DNA of 64,000 nucleotides, taken from the NCBI GenBank assembly GCA_021650895.1, contig CP091278.1, forward strand, positions 1,703,659 to 1,767,658, given 5' to 3'. The first letter of the stretch is position 1, and each line of letters starts with the position of its first letter. Below are positions 8,812 through 15,641 of this stretch, piece after piece. Position numbers and translations under genes: made by a program. The stretch is from Candidatus Jettenia sp. (GTDB lineage: Bacteria; Planctomycetota; Brocadiia; Brocadiales; Brocadiaceae). Below the pieces are notes generated by a model. The model was not told where the DNA came from, did no database searches, and saw only the letters and a list, made by a program, of their open reading frames with translations.

Positions 8812-8915
8812 AATCCCGAAGGGATGACATCTCAACGCAGATATCCCATGTCACCCCTTTGGGGTTGAAGGGCTTTTTTCTGCTTTTTCTATAATCATGA
8901 CATCCCTACGGGATT
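8812..8915. repeat. Inverted repeat AATCCCGAAGGGATGACAT...ATGACATCCCTACGGGATT
   Basis: Terminal arms of 19 bases at 8812-8830 and 8897-8915 match at 16 of 19 positions in inverted orientation. The inner part again contains GATGACAT and ATGTCACCCC. The element is about 104 bp and non-coding. CCCGAAGGGATGACA-type palindromes are common dispersed repeats in several phyla. Confidence 0.6.
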
Positions 8916-8920
8916 AGGGA

Positions 8921-8942
8921 GAGACGCAACATCTTGCGTCTC
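8921..8942. repeat. GAGACGCAA/TTGCGTCTC hairpin
   Basis: GAGACGCAA and TTGCGTCTC flank a CATC loop in a perfect 9-bp stem. A decayed relative, GAGACGCAAAATCTTTCGCTC, is present near 39935 downstream of the Xer recombinase gene. Confidence 0.6.
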
Positions 8943-8997
8943 CAAAATCCTGCATCTGTACCATTGCAACATCGTGTATCTCTGCATTTAACGTTGA

Positions 8998-9060
8998 GAA
9001 ATTTCAATTCCGTAGAGCAACCCTTTAGGGTTGTCTGGCGAGGCTAAAGCCTCGCCCTAC
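8998..9060 (-). repeat. Bipartite hairpin repeat, compact copy
   Basis: Two adjacent hairpins (GCAACCC-TTT-AGGGTTG and GGCGAGGC-TAAA-GCCTCGCC) are bounded by CGTAG at 9011 and CCCTAC at 9055-9060. The flank AATTTCAATTCCGTAG is the reverse complement of the CTACAGAATTGAATT flank of the copies at 59036 and 63423. This identifies the same element in opposite orientation. Confidence 0.7.
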
Positions 9061-9130
9061 ATCGAATCTGTGAGTGTTTCCATAGTAAATATTGATCACT
9101 ATAGGTGCACCTTAATCTAACCTACTTGTC

Positions 9131-9514
9131 TTATTTACTCTTCTTATACCATTTCCCGTTTGCATCCTGAAGCCACTCTCCAGATGCAGCTTTACCTGCA
9201 ATCTGCTCAGCTCTCCGTTTCCCAACAACTTCAGCGTCTGCTCCCTGTTGTGCCGCAATTGCTGCATAGATTTCTCTTCGATCGCTATTTTCGTCATTCA
9301 CAACATTTTCCTCTTTCCTTACATCTCCCACAAACTCTAAATATCCCTTATTATTTTCCCCTACTATGCCTTTTGCTTTTAACTCCTTAATGAGGGGAAG
9401 CCGCGACTGCATTCTGGCTTTAATGTCTTCCGCATAGGTTTTACCGGTGAAGATACATGTTGCAAACATAAAAAGAGTCATCACTATCGTGAAAAATTTA
9501 GCTTTGTTCATCAT
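9131..9514 (-). CDS. ydbL: YdbL family periplasmic protein (DUF1318)
   Basis: The 127-residue protein has a signal peptide ending TYA-ED near residue 29. It then carries the family features ARMQSRLPLIKELKAKGIVGENNKG, GADAEVVGKRRAEQIA and the C-terminal GEWLQDANGKWYKK, which are diagnostic of YdbL/DUF1318. In E. coli, YdbL works with the AsmA-like YdbH and the lipoprotein YnbE in phospholipid transport between inner and outer membrane. The same three genes lie in the same order here. AGGAG stands 5 bases before the first of two adjacent ATGs. The gap to ynbE is 53 bases. Confidence 0.88.
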   Translation of the reverse strand: MMNKAKFFTIVMTLFMFATCIFTGKTYAEDIKARMQSRLPLIKELKAKGIVGENNKGYLEFVGDVRKEENVVNDENSDRREIYAAIAAQQGADAEVVGKRRAEQIAGKAASGEWLQDANGKWYKKSK

Positions 9515-9567
9515 AAATCTCCTTTTTCATTACAATTTACTATTTACAATGTGCTTTAACGTATACT

Positions 9568-9789
9568 CTATTTTGTATTAACAGTATCTGTTCCGGTCTT
9601 ATTTTCCATCTTATCAAGATCGCCAAAAAAATCATCAAGGGCCTTATCAACTTTAACATTTACATCGATGGTAATGTGAATCGGTTTTATTTCAACGGGT
9701 GCCACATCAACTTCATGTTTTGTCTGAATACATCCCTGCAGAAACAGATAACATACTATTCCATAAAAAAGGTTACGCCTTTTTCCCAT
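9568..9789 (-). CDS. ynbE: YnbE-like outer-membrane lipoprotein
   Basis: The 73-residue product starts MGKRRNLFYG with a hydrophobic stretch and a lipobox LFLQGC, so Cys19 would be lipidated. The mature part has the short alternating beta-strand pattern KPIHITIDVNVKVDKALDDFF, typical of YnbE. E. coli YnbE is thought to stack into a beta-structured bridge with YdbH. AAGGAGAT precedes the ATG, and part of it overlaps the end of ydbH 14 bases upstream. The family-name call rests on the lipobox, the IHITIDVNVKVD motif and its place between ydbH and ydbL. Confidence 0.85.
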   Translation of the reverse strand: MGKRRNLFYGIVCYLFLQGCIQTKHEVDVAPVEIKPIHITIDVNVKVDKALDDFFGDLDKMENKTGTDTVNTK

Positions 9790-9803
9790 ATTTAGTATCT
9801 CCT

Positions 9804-12578
9804 TTAGTATTGTAGCATACTCATGATATCGTTAACATTTTTGCCGTAGTACATAATCTTATTGAGCGGAAGACGAAAATTAATATCAAGATGGATTGGA
9901 TTATAGATTCCTCCTTTACTTGCTGCTTCAATTTTAGAAAAAGACCCAAGCTTTCTATTGTAAGTGAAGGGTAAAGGGTTTATGGGTTTTCCATCAAGAC
10001 TCATCTGTAATAATAAATCTTCTTCTTTTGTTGTTAACAAAATTTTTACCCAATTATAATGAAAATCCTTCAACACCGCATTGACAAAATTAATTTGTGA
10101 ATACTGAGGCGTATTCTGAGGAATACCGATGTCTAAAATACTCATCCCTGTTACATGAATTATCCCTCCATCCCCTGGCGCAGAATACAAGAAACCGTTA
10201 TCAAAGCTTACATTCCCGCTCTCATATCTCACAGGCAACCGCCCACTCACGGTACCAATTCCTTCTGCCTTTGCAATACCAAACTGGTCAAACAATGCCG
10301 CAAGATTCAAACGATCACAAATGAGGGCAATGTTGTAATCTGTCTTATCGAGAGAGAGTTGCATTGCATGGGTAAAAACGCGTCCATTACACCATGTAAA
10401 TTCACAATTTTCTACAAAAAAAGATTCTGGCGATTCTATCTGAAACTCAACTCTGCCATTATAAAAAGCCAACTCTCCAATGGATAATTTCTCAAATTGG
10501 AACTGCTGATGTGGAGCGCTCCGCATTTCTAAAAGATCAGGAAATGACAGAACTTGATTCATTCCCTCGATAGTAATCCCTTTCTCTTTGAGATCTAATC
10601 TTGAATTTCTCAGAGATACTTTTGTTGAAGCTCCCATATTTACAGCATTAACGAACAAATTACCATCAAGTTCAAGCTCTCCCCCAAATGAGACCCCTTT
10701 TGCCGAAGCTAATAAATTACCAAAATCAATTGAATCAGATTGAAATTGAGGAATCTTAAAATCAAGGTTCAATTCATAGCCATTTTCTGAAAATAAATCA
10801 AATGTGCCGTGAGAATTGAGAGTTAACCCGGCTATAAGAGCGCTCATATGCTCAGCCTCAAAAACTATCCCAAATCCTTTTTGATGTATCGTTCCGGAGG
10901 CAGTTCCAAGATTTACTGCATTCAAATAAACGGCTTCTGCTGATACTTTTCCCTTTTCCCCTAATTCCTCACAAGGCCATTGAAGAGGCAATTCCCCACG
11001 AATTCCTGTTGTTTTCGTGTTGTACCATACATCTAAAACTTCTGCATTTTCAAATTTTGTAATGGTATTCACGTGAAAAGAACTGTCTTGCAGGTAATGC
11101 CCCTCTCCCTGAAGAGAAAACTCAGGTATCTTTATTGCTACAGGCTCTGTTACTATTTCCAGGTTAGGGGTTTTTACTTCAAAGGCAGTAATCCCTGTCA
11201 TTCCTTCCGTAAAGTTGCCATCGATCCTGGTATTACCGATGAGAGAGACCAAGGGCATCCTCATAGTTGCATACTGATCATATATATGAACATCAACATC
11301 ATGCAATTGTACTGCATAGTTTACGGTTCCTTTTGTTTTTTCACCTTTTCCGGAAACAGTAATGTCAGGCATGCTTGAGGCAATATCTAGTGGCTCATAC
11401 CTAACCTCGCAACGATTTACAGGAGAATTTGGTTGTTGAGAAAGTGCAAATTCCCATTCGCCTGTCTTTGCAAATTTTGCAGAAAAACTGCCCCGGGTAT
11501 GGAGAGGTTTTGCAAATTGTATGGGAGCTTGCTGGTTTCTATCAGAGCGATCCAGTACAACAGTAAAATAGCCGGAACTTTCAATAGATTTCTGAGAAGA
11601 TTGGATATTACAAGTTGCATCAGATATTTGTACCGGCAATGGATAAGGAGAAAAAATATTAGTTGCATTAACCTGCCACAGCCCTTCTTCTGCATTGATG
11701 TTAATACAAAGAGGCAATTTGCCACGTTCAGAGCTTTGTGAGTCTAATACAGTCATCTTTCTGTAATCAATCCGAGTGTTATGGAACTCGCAGAGTATCG
11801 CAGACCGGGAAATTTGAAAAGGGTTTAACTGGATTTCAGAGGTCCCGTTAATATTCATAAGGCCGGATAGAACAAGCTCTGGAATAAACTGCGCGATATC
11901 CGGAAATTTATCGAGCTGAAAAGAATGAGAATGGAATTTTAATGACGCTTTGTTTGCATGTAGATCTATGTATGAAGAGATGGTTAATTCCTGATCGCGG
12001 GGATATAATCTCAGGATACATTCAAAGGTATTCAGATTTCCTTCTTTTGTAAACAGAGAGATATCAAACGGCAGGCGATAGTTTTGTCCATGATAACGGC
12101 ATACCAGAACCGCATTGCAAATCTTAAGGCTTCCTATGGTCAACGGAATATTCTGGTCCTCGGCGGACTCTTTTGAAGTATCATGAGTTGTTTCTCCAGG
12201 AAAGGCCTTTTGCCAATCAAAACCAGGAATGATAAAATTCCCATCTACCATCTCACAATTCAATTCAAGCCCGCCAATAATAATACTATCGATATGCTTT
12301 TTGAATAATCTTAATGGCGAATAATCTAATTGAATCGAATTAATGGAGATAGGGATCTTATCCGAATCACCAAGGCGTAAACTTCCCAAGTCCATACCAG
12401 TAAAACCTATTCTGCGGACTTTACACCCTACCGGTATTCCTGTTTTTTTAAAAATTTGAGGTAAAATGTTAGATTCAATATATCGTGGCAGGCAGAAATA
12501 AAGGAAAGCGGAGGCAATAAAAAAAAGAAGAAATAAACCTAAAATACCAGGAAGAATTATGTTACGTTTTAGTAACAT
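9804..12578 (-). CDS. ydbH: YdbH-like AsmA-family intermembrane lipid transport protein
   Basis: The 924-residue protein has one N-terminal membrane anchor (about residues 8-30, IILPGILGLFLLFFIASAFL). A long beta-rich periplasmic region follows that lacks other membrane segments. The C-terminal part (GIGTVSGRLPVRYESGNVSFDNGFLYSAPGDGGIIHV) matches the conserved YdbH end. E. coli YdbH is one of three redundant AsmA-like proteins (with TamB and YhdP) that shuttle phospholipids to the outer membrane. Being followed by ynbE and ydbL supports the assignment more than overall sequence, which is poorly conserved. GAAGGGA lies about 14 bases before the ATG. Confidence 0.82.
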   Translation of the reverse strand: MLLKRNIILPGILGLFLLFFIASAFLYFCLPRYIESNILPQIFKKTGIPVGCKVRRIGFTGMDLGSLRLGDSDKIPISINSIQLDYSPLRLFKKHIDSIIIGGLELNCEMVDGNFIIPGFDWQKAFPGETTHDTSKESAEDQNIPLTIGSLKICNAVLVCRYHGQNYRLPFDISLFTKEGNLNTFECILRLYPRDQELTISSYIDLHANKASLKFHSHSFQLDKFPDIAQFIPELVLSGLMNINGTSEIQLNPFQISRSAILCEFHNTRIDYRKMTVLDSQSSERGKLPLCININAEEGLWQVNATNIFSPYPLPVQISDATCNIQSSQKSIESSGYFTVVLDRSDRNQQAPIQFAKPLHTRGSFSAKFAKTGEWEFALSQQPNSPVNRCEVRYEPLDIASSMPDITVSGKGEKTKGTVNYAVQLHDVDVHIYDQYATMRMPLVSLIGNTRIDGNFTEGMTGITAFEVKTPNLEIVTEPVAIKIPEFSLQGEGHYLQDSSFHVNTITKFENAEVLDVWYNTKTTGIRGELPLQWPCEELGEKGKVSAEAVYLNAVNLGTASGTIHQKGFGIVFEAEHMSALIAGLTLNSHGTFDLFSENGYELNLDFKIPQFQSDSIDFGNLLASAKGVSFGGELELDGNLFVNAVNMGASTKVSLRNSRLDLKEKGITIEGMNQVLSFPDLLEMRSAPHQQFQFEKLSIGELAFYNGRVEFQIESPESFFVENCEFTWCNGRVFTHAMQLSLDKTDYNIALICDRLNLAALFDQFGIAKAEGIGTVSGRLPVRYESGNVSFDNGFLYSAPGDGGIIHVTGMSILDIGIPQNTPQYSQINFVNAVLKDFHYNWVKILLTTKEEDLLLQMSLDGKPINPLPFTYNRKLGSFSKIEAASKGGIYNPIHLDINFRLPLNKIMYYGKNVNDIMSMLQY

Positions 12579-12638
12579 CGCTGAACAGAAATCCCTTCAA
12601 CCAATAATTATTTTATGGAATAATTTAGTCTTTAAATA

Positions 12639-12652
12639 ACCCCTATAGGGGT
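12639..12652. promoter_or_regulatory. 14-bp perfect palindrome upstream of ydbH
   Basis: ACCCCTATAGGGGT is fully self-complementary and sits 61 bases upstream of the ydbH start codon, in an AT-rich stretch. It could be an operator or chance; no partner copy was seen in the window. Confidence 0.3.
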
Positions 12653-12708
12653 ATAGTACTAGCTAAAAGCGTTAAACCGATAAAAAGCTTTGGAAGAGCG
12701 GCTCCTCT

Positions 12709-13470
12709 CTATTTTCCCAATGCCGATACGTGGAGAATCCAATGTGCGAATATCCCTAAAAAAATTGCTATCGAGAAGCTAATCATTGTACCTATTAAGA
12801 TATATTCTGTCTCTTTTCTGCGGTTTGGATCTTTAATCTCACCAAAACGAAAAATTGATTTTGCAGCAACCAAAAAGCCAATAACCTCGTAGTGTTTTAG
12901 CAGCACAAACGTTAGTATTAAAATACGTTCCAGGCGTCCAATCCATAGCCCGGCTTTCTCCAAACCCTGGGAAGAAGGTCCTTCTATTTCCTTTCTCCAA
13001 GGCTTTGTAACCTTACCGATCCAGATACCTGCCGGCCAAATTACTACTATATAGGACAAAACCAAAACCCATATTTTTACCTTTGATATCTCTGAAGACA
13101 GAGCTTTAACAATTTCTGATATATTGCCCTGTATCAGCAAGACCCAGCATCCAAGAATAACAATCATGTGTGCCAGTTGATCCAGGAGAAAAGATCGGGC
13201 TGTGTCTTCTCCTCTGGATTTCAAACCATCGCATACTATATGTGAAATAAAAATAACGAAAGGAAGCCAAATTACATCCCAGGCACCTGTTAAAATATAC
13301 GCAAATATGCCTGCTAATGCTCCGTGCACATAGAGCCAACAAGAGACCCATTTTTTCTTGAACCGATGTTCCACCAAAGAACGCGTCTGAAATATAAAGT
13401 CTACAATCAAGTGAGCTACGATAAGGCGGAGAAGCAAGGCCAAATCATTTTGAACAATGAGTCTTATCAT
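12709..13470 (-). CDS. DUF3307 family membrane protein
   Basis: The 253-residue protein has about six hydrophobic segments. Its N-terminal signature LIVAHLIVDFIFQTRSLVEHRF, followed by HGALAGIFAYIL and FISHIVCDGLKS, marks the DUF3307 family; His and Asp residues within helices are conserved there. Function is unknown. It follows the SatD-like gene with a 27-base gap, a pairing that recurs in other bacteria and suggests that the regulator and membrane protein act together. An AGGT lies about 8 bases before the ATG. Confidence 0.82.
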   Translation of the reverse strand: MIRLIVQNDLALLLRLIVAHLIVDFIFQTRSLVEHRFKKKWVSCWLYVHGALAGIFAYILTGAWDVIWLPFVIFISHIVCDGLKSRGEDTARSFLLDQLAHMIVILGCWVLLIQGNISEIVKALSSEISKVKIWVLVLSYIVVIWPAGIWIGKVTKPWRKEIEGPSSQGLEKAGLWIGRLERILILTFVLLKHYEVIGFLVAAKSIFRFGEIKDPNRRKETEYILIGTMISFSIAIFLGIFAHWILHVSALGK

Positions 13471-13497
13471 ATAACTACCTGGCGTTATTTTACTACA

Positions 13498-14178
13498 TTA
13501 ATAAGCCCTTGTGCTTCTTGCCTCAAGGATTAACTGCTCATATCGCCGGCATAACTCTTCAATTGCCCATCCACCCGCAGCATTTAAACGCTGGCGAACG
13601 GCTGGTTGTGAGATACCAAATTCCTTTGCAATCCTCTCTTGAGTTAGACCCCGGATTTGACCCAGTATCGCTTGTGCCTGCTCGGCTGACCATCTGTTTA
13701 TAAGGGCATCAAGCAAGGCACATTCTATATCAAGTTCTGTATTCACATCCTGCCACGGACTTCGCACCAACAACCGCCTGTTCCCTTTCATCGTATCCAC
13801 TGTTGGTCCAGAAAGGCGAAATGCTTCACCATCTCCTTCGGCCCCCCGGCCACCAGGAAGAAAATCAATCGCCCCGATTCCCACAGCAACACGTGCATCT
13901 ACCGCATAGCGACGCTGTTTTACCTCAAAGCCACAACGTAAACTGACACGAATAACAATAGCTGCACGGAGAGCAACCTCTGGCTGAGATAATACCCCCT
14001 GAAAACTATCCCCTCGATGTATTTCAAAAGGTGCATGCACTGCTTCGGGTAAAATTTTTCCGATAGTTCTGAAAGAAGATTTAAGAATTGCTAATAAATG
14101 GTTACGCTGATTAGCTTGCAGCTTCGATGACCCAACTATGTCGCCGGTTATAACTGCATAAAGCTGAGAATCTTTCAC
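13498..14178 (-). CDS. SatD-like regulatory protein with C-terminal helix-turn-helix
   Basis: The 226-residue protein has a nucleotide-cyclase-like N-terminal region beginning YAVITGDIVGSSKL (about residues 8-21). DARVAVGIGAIDFL and GEAFRLSGP follow, as in SatD-family proteins. Residues about 178-202 (LTQERIAKEFGISQPAVRQRL) form a sigma-70 region 4-like HTH. Start is a GTG with GAAGAGG five bases upstream. SatD was named from an acid-tolerance locus in Streptococcus; its biochemical role is unclear. It is probably co-transcribed with the DUF3307 gene. Two 21-bp direct repeats upstream could be its own operators. Confidence 0.8.
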   Translation of the reverse strand: MKDSQLYAVITGDIVGSSKLQANQRNHLLAILKSSFRTIGKILPEAVHAPFEIHRGDSFQGVLSQPEVALRAAIVIRVSLRCGFEVKQRRYAVDARVAVGIGAIDFLPGGRGAEGDGEAFRLSGPTVDTMKGNRRLLVRSPWQDVNTELDIECALLDALINRWSAEQAQAILGQIRGLTQERIAKEFGISQPAVRQRLNAAGGWAIEELCRRYEQLILEARSTRAY

Positions 14179-14205
14179 ACAGGCCTCTTCAAAGCATCCT
14201 CATTA

Positions 14206-14255
14206 ATATAAGCTTCCAGACTTATAATTTCACAATATAAGCTCCTGTACTTATA
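14206..14255. promoter_or_regulatory. Tandem 21-bp direct repeats upstream of the SatD-like gene
   Basis: ATATAAGCTTCCAGACTTATA (14206-14226) and ATATAAGCTCCTGTACTTATA (14235-14255) match at most positions, and each is an imperfect dyad (TATAAG...CTTATA). Their centres are 29 bases apart, nearly three helical turns. They lie 28 to 77 bases upstream of the GTG start. They are candidate binding sites, possibly for the HTH of the encoded protein itself. Confidence 0.45.
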
Positions 14256-14287
14256 TATCAAATAAAACTGATCAATCTGCATATTCT

Positions 14288-14314
14288 GTAAGAATTTTCT
14301 TACAAACGTAAGAA
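14288..14314. promoter_or_regulatory. Triple alternating GTAAGAA motif
   Basis: GTAAGAA (14288-14294), TTCTTAC (14297-14303) and GTAAGAA (14308-14314) form two overlapping perfect 7-bp inverted repeats with 2- and 4-base spacers. This arrangement resembles an operator array in the divergent promoter region. Confidence 0.4.
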
Positions 14315-14456
14315 GTTTACCAAAGTAGAGAGAAAAAATCATGAGAAAAATTATCTTAGTCTTTTGAATAAATTTGGGAACATAAATCAGATTATATTTG
14401 TTCTATGTAAGTTGATAAGTTTCACATAGTATATTTTTAGAAAAAGAAGATATATT

Positions 14457-14522
14457 ATGGTTAAGAAGAAAAAGGTAACATCAAAACAAATTCCTATAAA
14501 ACGAAACAAACCACCCCCCTAA
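14457..14522 (+). CDS. Possible 21-residue Lys/Pro-rich leader peptide
   Basis: ATG to TAA encodes MVKKKKVTSKQIPIKRNKPPP. A weak AGAAG lies about 8 bases upstream. The stop is followed directly by a 10-bp hairpin and a T-containing run. The arrangement could be a small basic protein gene with its own terminator, or a leader with an attenuator ahead of the ABC operon. The evidence is position and composition only. Confidence 0.3.
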   Translation: MVKKKKVTSKQIPIKRNKPPP

Positions 14523-14527
14523 AGGCA

Positions 14528-14560
14528 AGTACTCTGTAAAGAGTTAAAATCAGGGTACTT
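14528..14560 (+). terminator. Hairpin with terminator-like tail ahead of the ABC operon
   Basis: AAGTACTCTG (14528-14537) pairs with CAGGGTACTT (14551-14560), including one G-T pair, around a 13-base AT-rich loop. TTTGCCCCTTTTCT follows. It could end a short upstream transcript or serve as an attenuator; the T-run is interrupted, so efficiency is uncertain. Confidence 0.45.
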
Positions 14561-14687
14561 GTTTGCCCCTTTTCTAAGATTGAATTCAAAATTAAAGATA
14601 TGTTTCAAACCTATCTCTTGATATTGATATCTTAAATCTCACGATAATTAAAAAATACATTTACAGATAAACCTTAAGGAGAATGCT

Positions 14688-15632
14688 ATGATTGAAGTGC
14701 AAGGACTTTGTATGCATTATGGTCCGACGGTAGCGTTAGATAATGTCTCCTTTACCGTAGGAAGGGGAGAAATAGTAGGGCTTCTGGGACCAAATGGTGC
14801 AGGTAAGACAACAACCATGAGAATTCTTGCCACACATATCATGCCGGTTAGTGGTTCAGCAAAAATCGGTGAATTTGATGTATTGAAAAATCCTATGAAA
14901 GTACGCAGCATCCTGGGATATTTGCCTGAGAATGCACCCTTATATCCTGAAATGGAGGTTGCTGAATATCTCAATTTTGTCTCACAGGCAAGAAACCTTA
15001 CCGGGAAAATGAAAAAGGATCGCATAGATTGGGTTCTGATACACTGTAATATTAAAAACGTTTATTACCGCCCCATAGGCGAATTGTCTAAGGGATACAG
15101 ACAAAGAGTGGGTCTGGCACAGGCATTAATACATGATCCTAAAGTGTTGATTCTGGATGAACCGACCTCTGGGCTTGATCCTGTGCAGATTATGAGTATT
15201 AGAAGACTCATTCGTGAACTGGCCAAGGAAAAAACGATTATCCTGAGTACACATGTCCTGCAGGAAGCCGCATCCGTCAGCGATAAACTCGTTATTATTG
15301 ATCGCGGCCGTATTGTAGGCAAGGGTACTGTAGATGAGTTAGCTCAATCCATGCAATCGCGTTCTTCTTTACACTTTACCGTAAGGGCACCTGCTCATGA
15401 AGTAAGGAAATCTTTATCTGTAATGCCCAAAATTACGAGAGTAGATGTTGTAAGTGAAAAAGAGGGTATTGTGGATACCCTGGTAGAAAGTAATACAAAG
15501 GATGGTATCTGGGAAGAGCTCTCTGCTATTGCGCGTATGAATGGTTGGAGTATCAAAGAGATACGTGAGTGTTCCCTTTCTCTTGAAGATGTATTTCTAT
15601 CGCTCGTCGATAAAGAAAAAATAGAAGGATAA
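14688..15632 (+). CDS. ABC transporter ATP-binding protein, GldA/CcmA-like
   Basis: The 314-residue ATPase has Walker A GPNGAGKT (34-41), the ABC signature region ELSKGYRQRVGLAQAL, Walker B VLILDEPTSGLD and the switch histidine STHVLQEA. A C-terminal extension of about 90 residues is typical of single-domain ABC-2 exporter ATPases such as GldA. AAGGAG precedes the ATG by about six bases. The permease gene follows after 9 bases. It would energise the fused permease; the transported substrate of such Gld-like systems is unknown, and gliding itself is not implied. Confidence 0.9.
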   Translation: MIEVQGLCMHYGPTVALDNVSFTVGRGEIVGLLGPNGAGKTTTMRILATHIMPVSGSAKIGEFDVLKNPMKVRSILGYLPENAPLYPEMEVAEYLNFVSQARNLTGKMKKDRIDWVLIHCNIKNVYYRPIGELSKGYRQRVGLAQALIHDPKVLILDEPTSGLDPVQIMSIRRLIRELAKEKTIILSTHVLQEAASVSDKLVIIDRGRIVGKGTVDELAQSMQSRSSLHFTVRAPAHEVRKSLSVMPKITRVDVVSEKEGIVDTLVESNTKDGIWEELSAIARMNGWSIKEIRECSLSLEDVFLSLVDKEKIEG

Positions 15633-15641
15633 GGAGGAAGC

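Larger units (their letters stand above)
7946..9130. other. Gene-free, repeat-dense spacer of about 1.2 kb
   Basis: No reading frame here has a convincing start, ribosome-binding site or protein-like composition. Instead there are at least seven distinct inverted or direct repeats between 8256 and 9060, listed separately. The first 200 bases upstream of the dehydrogenase start are AT-rich and may hold its promoter, but no clear -35/-10 pair stands out. The spacer separates the polysaccharide cluster from the ydb operon. Confidence 0.6.
14179..14687. other. Divergent intergenic region between SatD-like and ABC operons
   Basis: The 509-base region holds, from left to right, the tandem 21-bp repeats at 14206-14255 and three alternating copies of GTAAGAA/TTCTTAC (14288-14314). 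A short Lys-rich reading frame at 14457-14522 comes next, then a hairpin at 14528-14560. The rest is AT-rich. Promoters for both flanking operons must lie here, but I see no unambiguous -35/-10 pair. Confidence 0.5.
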
